Positions 1 through 7,093 of a DNA stretch of 10,823 nt are shown piece after piece. The position numbers were made by a program, and so were the translations under genes. The notes beneath the pieces are model-generated. The model worked only from the letters and a program-made list of their open reading frames with translations. It did not search any database and was not told where the DNA came from. Numbering within the stretch: position 1 is the first letter of the stretch; each line of letters begins with the position of its first letter. This stretch comes from UBA1738 sp045580145. GTDB taxonomy: Bacteria > Bacillota > Clostridia > UBA1381. The stretch is taken from NCBI GenBank assembly GCA_045580145.1, contig JAZNNI010000114.1, forward strand, positions 1-10,823, read 5' to 3'.

Positions 1-1677
1 ACGATTGACGATGGTATTAGCCTTTCAAAGAAGTTCGGCTACAGATTTAAGACAGTTACCTTGTCGGGAGATGTCTTAAATGCGGGCGGTTCGATGAGCG
101 GCGGAAGTGTTAATAAAACAAGCGGATTTTTGTCTCGTGCGAGTGAAATAAAGACTCTCGGCGGAGAAATTTCGGCACTTTCTGTACTTATCGAAAAGCA
201 AACTGCAGAAGCTGATACTAAGACAAGCGATATAGATAACGTAAAGATGCAGCTTGCATCGTATCAACCGCTTGCAAGGGAATATGAAAATGATATTCTT
301 GTAATCGAAAACTCGACAAAGCACTTAAAGACATCTTTAGATCTTGGCGGAAGTGCAGATAAAGCATTTGAAGAGGAAATTATGCAGCTTTCCGAGCAGC
401 TTTCAAAATCCTCTGATGAGATTGCACTTTTGATAAGCAAAATAAGAACAGATGAAAATTCGGTTGATGATATGAATAAACAGACCGAAGAACTGTCGAC
501 TGAGTATGAAAATATCCAGAAGAAAAAGGAAGAGAAGACTCAGGAGCTTATGAATGAAACCTTGAGACTCAAGTCTTTGGAAAAGGATATTGAAACAGAG
601 AGACAGACGATTATTGATATTAAAGCTTCCATATCTGAAAACGAAGAAACGATGAAACAAAGGCTGGAAGATAAAAATAATATCTTAGCGGCGAATGAAG
701 AACTTAAGAAACAGATTGAGGATAAAAAGGCAGAAATAGAAGAAATACGAAAAGTGTCCGAAGATATTAAGGACAGGCTTTTAAAAATTGATTCTGAAAA
801 AGCAGAAGCAATGGAAAAACTTAAAGGTATTCAGAACTCCAATAAAGAGCTTACTGACAGACTTATCGCTCTTCAACAGGAGCTTTCAAGGGTGGAAAAT
901 AAGGAAACAAAGCTCACTATGGAACGTGATAATCTTGTTTCAAGGCTGTGGGACGATTATGAGCTTACCTTAGAAACTGCCGAGGAAGTCAAGCTGGAAA
1001 TAGAAAATGAAAAGGAAGCGGCAGACCGAGCAGGAAAGCTTCGCTCAAAAATCAAATCTTTAGGAAGCATTAATATTGACTCTATTGAAGAATATAAGAA
1101 TGTAAAGGAACGCTTTGAGTTCTTATCAACTCAGAAAAATGACCTCGAAAAATCAAAGGATAACTTAAATAAGGTTATCGGCTCTATGCAGGAGCTTATG
1201 GAAGAACATTTTGAAAAACAGTTTGCTGAAATAAATAAGAGCTTCCAGCACGTGTTCTCGGAGCTGTTTGGCGGTGGTCGAGGCAGACTATACCTTTCAG
1301 AGCCTGATAATGTGCTTGAGAGCGGAATTGAAATTGAAGTACAGCTTCCGGGCAAGAGCCTTCAAAATATCAACCTTTATTCAGGCGGCGAAAAGTCATT
1401 TATTGCGATTGCATTACTCTTTGCAATCCTTGAAGTAAAGCCTACGCCGTTCTGCATCTTAGACGAGATTGATGCGGCACTTGATGATGTAAACGTATCA
1501 AGGTTTGCTACTTACTTAAAGAACTATCTTGAAGATACGCAGTTTGTCGTAATAACCCACAGACGCGGTACTATGGAGGCGGCGAATGTTCTTTATGGTG
1601 TAACGATGCAGGAAAAGGGTGTTACCAAGATGCTTTCACTTGCTATTGACGAGGTTGACCAGAGCATCATTGAATAA
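1..1677 (+). CDS. smc: Chromosome segregation ATPase SMC, C-terminal part (5' end outside window)
   Basis: The reading frame is open from base 1, so this is the last 558 residues of a protein that begins upstream; the TTG at 61 is an internal codon, not the start. SMC is the ATPase subunit of the bacterial condensin (with ScpA and ScpB) that compacts and separates daughter chromosomes. Numbering from base 1, residues 1-40 are the end of the hinge domain, with the typical SGDVLNAGGSMSGGS segment. Residues about 45-400 are a Lys/Glu-rich heptad-like coiled-coil arm. The C-terminal ATPase half follows: ABC signature LYSGGEKS at 459-466, Walker B FCILDEID at 484-491 (D488, E489), D-loop AALDD, and the switch histidine in VITHRRGTM. 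The signature has Tyr where Bacillus SMC has Leu. The Walker A motif lies in the missing N-terminal half. ftsY follows after 30 bases, the usual Firmicutes order, and probably shares its transcript. Confidence 0.97.
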   Translation, partial: TIDDGISLSKKFGYRFKTVTLSGDVLNAGGSMSGGSVNKTSGFLSRASEIKTLGGEISALSVLIEKQTAEADTKTSDIDNVKMQLASYQPLAREYENDILVIENSTKHLKTSLDLGGSADKAFEEEIMQLSEQLSKSSDEIALLISKIRTDENSVDDMNKQTEELSTEYENIQKKKEEKTQELMNETLRLKSLEKDIETERQTIIDIKASISENEETMKQRLEDKNNILAANEELKKQIEDKKAEIEEIRKVSEDIKDRLLKIDSEKAEAMEKLKGIQNSNKELTDRLIALQQELSRVENKETKLTMERDNLVSRLWDDYELTLETAEEVKLEIENEKEAADRAGKLRSKIKSLGSINIDSIEEYKNVKERFEFLSTQKNDLEKSKDNLNKVIGSMQELMEEHFEKQFAEINKSFQHVFSELFGGGRGRLYLSEPDNVLESGIEIEVQLPGKSLQNINLYSGGEKSFIAIALLFAILEVKPTPFCILDEIDAALDDVNVSRFATYLKNYLEDTQFVVITHRRGTMEAANVLYGVTMQEKGVTKMLSLAIDEVDQSIIE

Positions 1678-1707
1678 GTGCATTTTATATAGAAAGGACG
1701 CTAAATA

Positions 1708-2622
1708 ATGGGATTTTTTGATAAATTAAAGAGCGGACTTGGGAAAACAAGAGAATCATTTTCCGATAAGGTGAATAATGTTTTCAAGGTTTTTGTAAAG
1801 GTAGACGAGGAGTTCTTTGAGGAATTGGAAGAAGCTCTTATAATGGCAGATTTGGGGGTTGAAACCTCGTGCTATATTATAGAAAAACTCCGTGATAACG
1901 TAAAAGCCAAGAGAATATCCGACTCCGACGAAGTGAAGAATGAATTGAAAGATGTAATAAGTGAAATTCTTACAGAGCAGGATACTGCTATGAAGCTTAA
2001 TACAAAGCCATCGGTTATTTTGGTGATAGGTGTAAACGGAGTGGGAAAAACCACAAGCATAGGAAAGATGGCAACATATTATAAATCGCAGGGGAAAAAG
2101 GTACTTCTTGCTGCGGCAGATACTTTTCGTGCGGCGGCTATTGACCAGCTTGACGTATGGGCAAAACGGAGCGACTGTGATATAATTAAGCATCAGGAAA
2201 ATTCAGACCCTGCGGCAGTTGTGTTTGATGCTTGCAGAGCGGCGAAAGCAAGAAACACAGATATTTTGATATGTGATACTGCGGGAAGACTTCATAATAA
2301 GGCAAATCTGATGGCAGAGCTTAATAAAATAGGCAGAGTTATAGAAAGAGAGCTTCCGGATAGCGATAAAGAAATTCTTATTGTGCTTGATGCGTCAACC
2401 GGTCAGAACGCGGTTTCGCAAGCGAAATTATTTGCCGAGGCGGCGGATATTTCCGGAATAATTCTTACAAAGCTTGACGGCACTGCAAAGGGCGGAATTG
2501 TAGTTTCTATTTCTAAGGAACAGAATATTCCGGTGAAATTTATTGGTGTCGGCGAAGGGATTGATGATTTGCAGGAATTTGATGCGGAAAATTTTGCAAA
2601 AGCACTATTTGATAACGTATAA
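1708..2622 (+). CDS. ftsY: Signal recognition particle receptor FtsY (SRP-family GTPase)
   Basis: FtsY is the membrane-associated receptor that docks SRP-bound ribosomes at the Sec translocon; it forms a GTP-dependent heterodimer with Ffh. The 304-residue protein has a short N-terminal helix, a helical N domain (about 20-90) and an NG-type GTPase domain. Visible motifs are G1 GVNGVGKTT (108-116), DTFRAAA (138-144), DTAGR (190-194), TKLDG (254-258) and the closing GVGEGIDDL (280-288). FtsY is separated from Ffh by the absence of a C-terminal Met-rich M domain: the chain ends soon after the G domain with DLQEFDAENFAKALF. The acidic A domain of Escherichia coli FtsY is absent, as is normal in Firmicutes. 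The ATG at 1708 is preceded by AAAGGA with a 9-base gap. It lies 30 bases after smc with no promoter or terminator in between, so the two are probably cotranscribed. Confidence 0.97.
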   Translation: MGFFDKLKSGLGKTRESFSDKVNNVFKVFVKVDEEFFEELEEALIMADLGVETSCYIIEKLRDNVKAKRISDSDEVKNELKDVISEILTEQDTAMKLNTKPSVILVIGVNGVGKTTSIGKMATYYKSQGKKVLLAAADTFRAAAIDQLDVWAKRSDCDIIKHQENSDPAAVVFDACRAAKARNTDILICDTAGRLHNKANLMAELNKIGRVIERELPDSDKEILIVLDASTGQNAVSQAKLFAEAADISGIILTKLDGTAKGGIVVSISKEQNIPVKFIGVGEGIDDLQEFDAENFAKALFDNV

Positions 2623-2627
2623 ACATA

Positions 2628-2656
2628 TTGACTTTAAGGTCAAAATATGATAAAAT
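2628..2656 (+). promoter_or_regulatory. Sigma-A promoter of the hom-thrB-lysC operon, with palindrome over the -35 box
   Basis: A near-consensus promoter lies between ftsY and hom: -35 TTGACT (2628-2633), a 17-base spacer, an extended TG dinucleotide at 2648-2649 and -10 TAAAAT (2651-2656). The predicted transcript start is near 2663, giving a leader of about 30 bases before the hom ATG at 2695. The -35 box is the left end of a 16-base near-palindrome, TTGACTTTAAGGTCAA (2628-2643), which pairs at 7 of 8 positions. A palindrome placed there could be a repressor operator; the regulator is unknown. The leader also contains an imperfect AT-rich inverted repeat (2652-2680). No terminator separates ftsY from this promoter, so some read-through from smc-ftsY is possible. 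Confidence 0.8.
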
Positions 2657-2694
2657 TATTGCTAATTTATTAGTAATTTTCAAGGGGGAGTTCT

Positions 2695-3885
2695 ATGGTA
2701 AAAATTGCAATTATAGGCTACGGTACCGTAGGTAGCGGTGTTTACGAAATCATAAAGGAGCATGATTTCAAAGAAGAAGCATTAAATCCGATAGCTGTGA
2801 AATATATTCTCGATATTCGTGATTTTCCGGAGCATCCTGAAAAGGAGCTATTCACAAAGGACTTTAATGACATTTTGAATGATGAGGAAGCTTATTGTGT
2901 CGTAGAAGCAATGGGCGGTCTGCATCCTGCATATGAGTTCACAAAGTCACTTTTGGAGGCAGGAAAAAATGTTGTTACATCAAATAAGGAGCTTGTTGCG
3001 ACATATGGTCCCGAGCTTTTGCAGATAGCTAAGGAAAAGAATGTAAACTATTTGTTTGAGGCAAGTGTCGGCGGAGGAATTCCGATTATAAAGCCGATGT
3101 GCTCAAGCCTGAAATCAAATAAAATCGAAAAGATTATGGGTATCTTAAATGGTACAACAAACTTCATCCTGACTGAGATGATTGATAAAAACAAGGACTT
3201 TGATGCGGCACTTTTAGATGCTCAGCAAAGAGGATATGCAGAGAGAAATCCTGCTGCCGATATTGAAGGCCACGATGCTTGCCGAAAGCTTGCAATTTTG
3301 TCATCACTTGCATGGGGAAAGTATGTTGACTACAAGGACATAGTGACAGAAGGAATTACAGAGATAAGCCTTTCGGATGTAAAAGCAGCTGAAAAATTGG
3401 GTTATGTTATAAAGCTGATTGGCTATGCAGAGAAAAAGGACAAGGTTTTTGCAAGGGTTGCACCAATGCTTATTCCAATAAAACATCCGCTCGCAAGTGT
3501 TGTTAGTGTTTTCAACGCGATTATGGTGGTAGGAAATCACCTTGGCGAATCAATGTTCTACGGAAAAGGTGCAGGAAAATTCCCGACAGCAAGTGCTGTG
3601 GTTGCAGATGTAATTGAGTCAGTACGCCATATAGATGCTAAAAAAGCATATCTTGAGTGGAAACCTCAGGAGGATGGATATATGATGGATATCCTCGATA
3701 GTACATCAAAATATTTTGTGCGAACAAGTAGCGGTAAGGACGAGGTTATAAAGGTGTTTGAAAATGTATCTTTTGCAGACTCTGATGAAACTGCTTTTAT
3801 TACAGAAAGTATGACAGAAAGAGAGTTTAAGGAAAAGCTTGGCTCAATTTCTGCAAATAACTTTATAAGGGTGCTGGAAGCATAA
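2695..3885 (+). CDS. hom: Homoserine dehydrogenase
   Basis: It catalyses NAD(P)H-dependent reduction of aspartate semialdehyde to homoserine, the branch point towards threonine and methionine. The Rossmann dinucleotide-binding motif GYGTVGSG is at 8-15, VTSNKEL with the conserved lysine K98 at 94-100, GILNGTTNF at 149-157, and the catalytic-region block NPAADIEGHDACRKLAIL at 185-202. GKGAGKFPTASAVVAD (290-305) is also typical. At 396 residues it is shorter than Bacillus Hom (about 430). The C-terminal 75 residues look like a reduced ACT domain (strand-helix pattern from YFVRT to FIRVLEA), so feedback control by threonine may be retained but is not certain. The ATG is preceded by TCAAGGGGG (2680-2688) with a 6-base gap; the same nine bases precede lysC and an internal lysC start. 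It is first in the hom-thrB-lysC operon and overlaps thrB by one base. Confidence 0.96.
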   Translation: MVKIAIIGYGTVGSGVYEIIKEHDFKEEALNPIAVKYILDIRDFPEHPEKELFTKDFNDILNDEEAYCVVEAMGGLHPAYEFTKSLLEAGKNVVTSNKELVATYGPELLQIAKEKNVNYLFEASVGGGIPIIKPMCSSLKSNKIEKIMGILNGTTNFILTEMIDKNKDFDAALLDAQQRGYAERNPAADIEGHDACRKLAILSSLAWGKYVDYKDIVTEGITEISLSDVKAAEKLGYVIKLIGYAEKKDKVFARVAPMLIPIKHPLASVVSVFNAIMVVGNHLGESMFYGKGAGKFPTASAVVADVIESVRHIDAKKAYLEWKPQEDGYMMDILDSTSKYFVRTSSGKDEVIKVFENVSFADSDETAFITESMTEREFKEKLGSISANNFIRVLEA

Positions 3886-4778
3886 TGATATATGTAAGAG
3901 TCCCCGCAACAAGTGCAAATATGGGGGCAGGGTTTGATTCTCTGGGAATTGCGGTTGGACTTTATAATAATATTCGTATCTCAGAGATAGATAGCGGAAT
4001 TGTAGTTTATAATAATTCCAGGGATTTTATCCCGATTGGCGAAAAAAACTTAATATACAGAGCCGTATCAAGAGTTTTTGACGAGGTCGGTTATGCAAAA
4101 AAAGGTATAAAGATAATCCAGAACAGTGAAATTCCGGTAACGAGAGGACTAGGAAGCAGTAGCGCGTGTATAATAGGCGGAATGCTTGCTGCAAATGTAA
4201 TATCGGGACGTAAGCTTTCGTATCAGGACATTCTTGACCTTGCAACCGATATGGAAGGTCATCCGGATAACGTCACACCGGCGCTTTATGGCGGTTTTTG
4301 CACGTCTTGTACGGAAAATGGAAAAACCATATATCAAAGTACAAAGCTCAATCCTAAATTGAAGCTTGCCATTATGGTTCCGAATTTCTTTGTATCAACA
4401 AGGCAGTCAAGAACAGCCTTGCCGGAAAATGTAACTTTAAAAGATGCATCATATAATATATCAAGGGCGGCACTTTTAACATCGCTTCTCTTAAATGAAA
4501 AGTATGATGATTTAAAATATGCTGTCAGCGACAGAATTCATCAGAATTATAGAAAAGAAAATATAAAATATTATGATGAAATAGTGAATAAGTCGTATGA
4601 GCTTGGCTCGAAGGCGACGTACCTGAGTGGGTCAGGACCTACTTTGGTTGCGATGCTGTCGGAAGACTATTGCGTGTTTTATGAAAATATGAAAGATTTT
4701 TTAAATTCGCTCGGCGATAAATGGAGTATAAACATACTTTCTTTAGATAATGTCGGAGCAATTTTAAAGGAATATTAA
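3885..4778 (+). CDS. thrB: Homoserine kinase (GHMP kinase family)
   Basis: It phosphorylates homoserine with ATP to O-phosphohomoserine, the substrate of threonine synthase. The 297-residue length is typical for the family. The GHMP signs are clear: N-terminal RVPATSANMGAGFDSLG (5-21), the glycine- and serine-rich ATP loop GLGSSSA (88-94), EGHPDNVTPALYGG (124-137) and the C-terminal LSGSGPT (247-253). The start codon overlaps the hom stop as TAATG, so translation is probably coupled to hom; only a weak GGAAG lies upstream. The EGHPDNV block and the hom neighbour argue for homoserine kinase rather than mevalonate or shikimate kinase relatives. A gap of 18 bases separates it from lysC. Threonine synthase, the usual partner gene, is not next to it. 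Confidence 0.96.
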   Translation: MIYVRVPATSANMGAGFDSLGIAVGLYNNIRISEIDSGIVVYNNSRDFIPIGEKNLIYRAVSRVFDEVGYAKKGIKIIQNSEIPVTRGLGSSSACIIGGMLAANVISGRKLSYQDILDLATDMEGHPDNVTPALYGGFCTSCTENGKTIYQSTKLNPKLKLAIMVPNFFVSTRQSRTALPENVTLKDASYNISRAALLTSLLLNEKYDDLKYAVSDRIHQNYRKENIKYYDEIVNKSYELGSKATYLSGSGPTLVAMLSEDYCVFYENMKDFLNSLGDKWSINILSLDNVGAILKEY

Positions 4779-4796
4779 TTCAAGGGGGTTTTGAAT

Positions 4797-6005
4797 ATGG
4801 GACTAATAGTTCAGAAATTCGGCGGTTCTTCAGTAAAAGATGCTGAGCACGTTATGAATGTTGCAAACCGCATTGTTGAAACTTATGACGCAGGCAATAA
4901 CGTGGTTGTTGTGGTTTCTGCGCAGGGCGACACAACAGATGATTTAATTGAAAAAGCAAAGGAAATCAATCCAAATGCATCAAAACGTGAAATGGATATG
5001 CTACTTACAACGGGAGAGCAGATTTCAATTTCGTTGCTTGCTATGGCGATAGAAAAAATCGGTAGACCAGTAATTTCTTTGACAGGCTGGCAGGCAGGCT
5101 TTAAGACTGATTCTACTTACTCGAATGCGAGAATTAACAGAATTGATACTGAAAGATTAAAAAGCGAACTTGACAAGCGCAGAATTGTTATTGTTGCAGG
5201 TTTTCAGGGTATCAATAAATATGATGATATAACAACTCTCGGAAGAGGCGGAAGCGACACTTCGGCTGTTGCAATTGCGGCAACCTTAGGCGCTGACCTT
5301 TGTGAAATCTTTACTGACGTTGATGGCGTTTATACAGCTGACCCGAGATTTGTAAAGAATGCGCAGAAGCTTGACGACATTTCGTATGATGAAATGCTGG
5401 AGCTTGCATCGCTCGGTGCAAATGTTTTGCATAACCGCTCGGTTGAGCTTGCAAAAAAATATCACGTAAAATTATCAGTAAGGTCTAGTCTTAATAAAAA
5501 TGAGGGTACATTAGTCAAGGGGGTAAATAAAGTGGAAAAAATGTTGGTTAGAGGTGTGACAAGAGATAATGACACCGCAAGAATTTCTTTGTGTAATGTT
5601 GAGGATGTTCCTGGCAAAGCATTTACAGTGTTTGCATTAATTTCTAAGGAAGATATCGGTGTTGACCTGATTCTTCAGTCAATAGGAAATAATGGTAAAA
5701 AAGACATCAGCTTCACAGTTAAGGAGAGTGACCTTGAGAGAGTTTTGGAAATTTTTGAGGAACATAAGGAAGAAGTTGGTGCAGAAGAAATCAAGTATAC
5801 AAAGGATGTTTCAAAGGTTTCTATCGTTGGTGCCGGAATGGTGAATAATGCAGGTGTTGCAACAAAGATGTTTGAAGCACTTTATAATGCACAGATTAAT
5901 ATAAGTATGATAGCTACATCAGAAATTAAAATTTCAGTTTTAGTGGCACAAAAGGATGCCGAAAGAGCTGTTAATGCAATACACGACAAGTTTTTACTTG
6001 ACTAA
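4797..6005 (+). CDS. lysC: Aspartate kinase (LysC type, with C-terminal ACT domains)
   Basis: It catalyses ATP-dependent phosphorylation of aspartate to 4-phosphoaspartate, the first step to lysine, threonine and methionine. The kinase domain (about 1-240 of 402 residues) shows KFGGSSV (7-13), VVVVVSAQG (36-44), TTGEQISISLLAMA (71-84), TLGRGGSDTSAVAIAA (147-162), FTDVDGVYTADPR (172-184) and LASLGANVLHNRSVE (203-217). Two ACT domains follow from about residue 250; VSIVGAGMVNNAGVA and ISMIATSEIKISVLV are the second-ACT hallmarks, so feedback inhibition is expected. The ATG at 4797 is chosen because TCAAGGGGG (4780-4788) sits 8 bases upstream; an in-frame TTG at 4791 would be only 2 bases from it. 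The close match in length and motifs to Bacillus aspartokinase II includes a strong internal start at codon 246. It is the last gene of the operon, ahead of a terminator. Confidence 0.96.
   Translation: MGLIVQKFGGSSVKDAEHVMNVANRIVETYDAGNNVVVVVSAQGDTTDDLIEKAKEINPNASKREMDMLLTTGEQISISLLAMAIEKIGRPVISLTGWQAGFKTDSTYSNARINRIDTERLKSELDKRRIVIVAGFQGINKYDDITTLGRGGSDTSAVAIAATLGADLCEIFTDVDGVYTADPRFVKNAQKLDDISYDEMLELASLGANVLHNRSVELAKKYHVKLSVRSSLNKNEGTLVKGVNKVEKMLVRGVTRDNDTARISLCNVEDVPGKAFTVFALISKEDIGVDLILQSIGNNGKKDISFTVKESDLERVLEIFEEHKEEVGAEEIKYTKDVSKVSIVGAGMVNNAGVATKMFEALYNAQINISMIATSEIKISVLVAQKDAERAVNAIHDKFLLD
5515..5534 (+). promoter_or_regulatory. Internal ribosome binding site and GTG start for a lysC beta subunit
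   Basis: Inside lysC, TCAAGGGGG (5515-5523) stands 8 bases ahead of an in-frame GTG at 5532, codon 246; an in-frame ATG follows at 5541. The nine bases are identical to those ahead of hom and of the main lysC start, and the spacing equals that of the main start. Initiation here would give a 157-residue protein (5532-6005) consisting of the two ACT domains alone. In Bacillus subtilis aspartokinase II, lysC is known to make an alpha subunit and a shorter beta subunit from an in-frame internal start at nearly the same codon, forming an alpha2beta2 enzyme. The site is seen directly; its use in this organism is inferred. Confidence 0.7.
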
Positions 6006-6012
6006 TAAAACT

Positions 6013-6046
6013 TTTATCAGGGCATTTTGCCCTGATAAATTTATTT
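6013..6046 (+). terminator. Intrinsic terminator after lysC
   Basis: A perfect 11-base-pair stem, TTTATCAGGGC (6013-6023) with GCCCTGATAAA (6029-6039), encloses an ATTTT loop and runs into TTTATTT. It begins 7 bases after the lysC stop. The A-rich flank on the left (ATAAAAC) would make it work for transcription from the other side as well. It should end most hom-thrB-lysC transcripts before rlmB. Confidence 0.85.
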
Positions 6047-6068
6047 GAATTGCTTGAGAGGTAAAAAG

Positions 6069-6800
6069 ATGAGTGATAAAATTATAGGAAGAAATCCTGT
6101 TTTGGAAGCAATAAAATCAGGACGAGAGATTGACAAAATCATAGTAAAAAAGGGTGAAAAGGAAGGCTCTCTTTTGCCGCTTATAAGAAAGGCAAAAGAG
6201 GCGGGAATAACCGTTACCGAGGCAGACCGCCAAAAACTTGACCAAATGGCAGAAGGCGGTAATCATCAGGGAGTTATCGCATATGTTGCAATGCATAGTT
6301 ACTGCGAGGTAAAGGACATTTTGTCTGCAGCAAGAGAAAAAGGGAAACCGCCGTTTATTATTATTTTGGATAAAATCACAGACCCTCATAATTTTGGCTC
6401 AATTCTAAGGACTGCAAACTGTGCAGGCGCTGACGGAGTAATTATCCCTAAAAGGGGAAGCGTCGGACTAAATGAGGTTGTTGCCAAAACCTCAGCAGGT
6501 GCAGTAGAGTATGTGCCGGTCAGCAAGGTTACAAATATTGCCCGTACAATAGACGAATTAAAGGAAGAAGGACTCTGGGTAGCAGGTGCAGAAGCTGGTG
6601 GTCAGCTTATGTATAAAACAGACTTAACGGGTGCAATCGCTTTGGTTATCGGAAGTGAAGGTGAAGGAATATCAAGACTTGTCAAGGAAAAGTGCGACTT
6701 TTTGGTTGAAATTCCTATGTTTGGCGATGTAAATTCCCTTAATGCATCAGTTGCTGCTGCGGTTTTGATGTACGAGATAGTACGTCAGCGTGAAAACTAA
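6069..6800 (+). CDS. rlmB: 23S rRNA (guanosine-2'-O)-methyltransferase, RlmB/TrmH family (SpoU)
   Basis: A SPOUT-fold enzyme that moves a methyl group from S-adenosylmethionine to a ribose 2'-OH; the family's best-known target in Escherichia coli is G2251 of 23S rRNA. An N-terminal substrate-binding domain (IIGRNPVLEAIKSG at 5-18; HQGVIAYV at 66-73) precedes the knotted catalytic domain, with motif 1 DPHNFGSILRTA (105-116, including N108 and R114), motif 2 IGSEGEG (194-200) and motif 3 SLNASVAAAVLMYE (223-236). Length (243 residues) is typical. The ATG at 6069 is chosen because GAGAGG (6055-6060) lies 8 bases upstream; an in-frame TTG at 6045 has no such site and falls in the terminator tail. 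The exact RNA target cannot be read from sequence; other TrmH-family members modify tRNA. Only 28 bases separate it from the lysC terminator, so its promoter is unclear. It likely heads an operon with the next two genes. Confidence 0.93.
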   Translation: MSDKIIGRNPVLEAIKSGREIDKIIVKKGEKEGSLLPLIRKAKEAGITVTEADRQKLDQMAEGGNHQGVIAYVAMHSYCEVKDILSAAREKGKPPFIIILDKITDPHNFGSILRTANCAGADGVIIPKRGSVGLNEVVAKTSAGAVEYVPVSKVTNIARTIDELKEEGLWVAGAEAGGQLMYKTDLTGAIALVIGSEGEGISRLVKEKCDFLVEIPMFGDVNSLNASVAAAVLMYEIVRQREN

Positions 6801-6818
6801 GATTTTTGGAGGTACATT

Positions 6819-7082
6819 ATGAAAGCGGTTATAACTGTAATTGGAAAAGATACTGTAGGTATCATTGCAAAGGTAAGCGATATGCTTTATAGAAACAATA
6901 TAAATATACTTGACATTTCGCAGACTATTATGAATGAGCTTTTTACAATGATTATGCTTGTTGATATGCAGGGAAAATCAGTTAGCGATATTTCAGATGA
7001 AGTCAAGGAAATCGAAAAGAGTATGAATCTTTCAATTCACGTTCAGAACGAAGACATTTTTAATTCAATGCACAGAATATAA
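6819..7082 (+). CDS. Stand-alone ACT-domain protein, UPF0237 family
   Basis: This 87-residue protein is almost entirely one ACT domain, a fold that usually binds an amino acid or similar small ligand. The N-terminal KAVITVIGKDTVGIIAKVSDMLYR and the following NINILDISQTIMN give the first strand, helix and second strand; LFTMIMLVDM and the helix DISDEVKEIEKSM complete the fold. Family members are small soluble proteins of unknown role, probably dimeric. GGAGG precedes the ATG by 6 bases, 18 bases after rlmB. It is followed after 11 bases by the UPF0210 gene; this two-gene pair recurs in other Firmicutes (for example adjacent genes in Streptococcus pneumoniae), which suggests that the ACT protein senses a ligand for, or regulates, the larger partner. 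That link is inference. No gene name is justified. Confidence 0.9.
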   Translation: MKAVITVIGKDTVGIIAKVSDMLYRNNINILDISQTIMNELFTMIMLVDMQGKSVSDISDEVKEIEKSMNLSIHVQNEDIFNSMHRI

Positions 7083-7093
7083 GGAGAAATGTT

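Noticed and set aside
2628..2643. The TTGAC palindrome read as a terminator for ftsY.
   Set aside because: The stem is short with a minimal loop and is followed by AAAATATGA rather than a T run; it fits an operator over the -35 box better.
4791..4796. Upstream in-frame TTG as the lysC start.
   Set aside because: It is only 2 bases from the GGGGG ribosome binding site, while the ATG at 4797 has an ideal 8-base gap and gives the conserved MGLIVQKFGG N terminus.
6045..6068. In-frame TTG at 6045 as the rlmB start.
   Set aside because: It has no ribosome binding site, lies in the terminator tail and adds residues not typical of the family; the ATG at 6069 follows GAGAGG.
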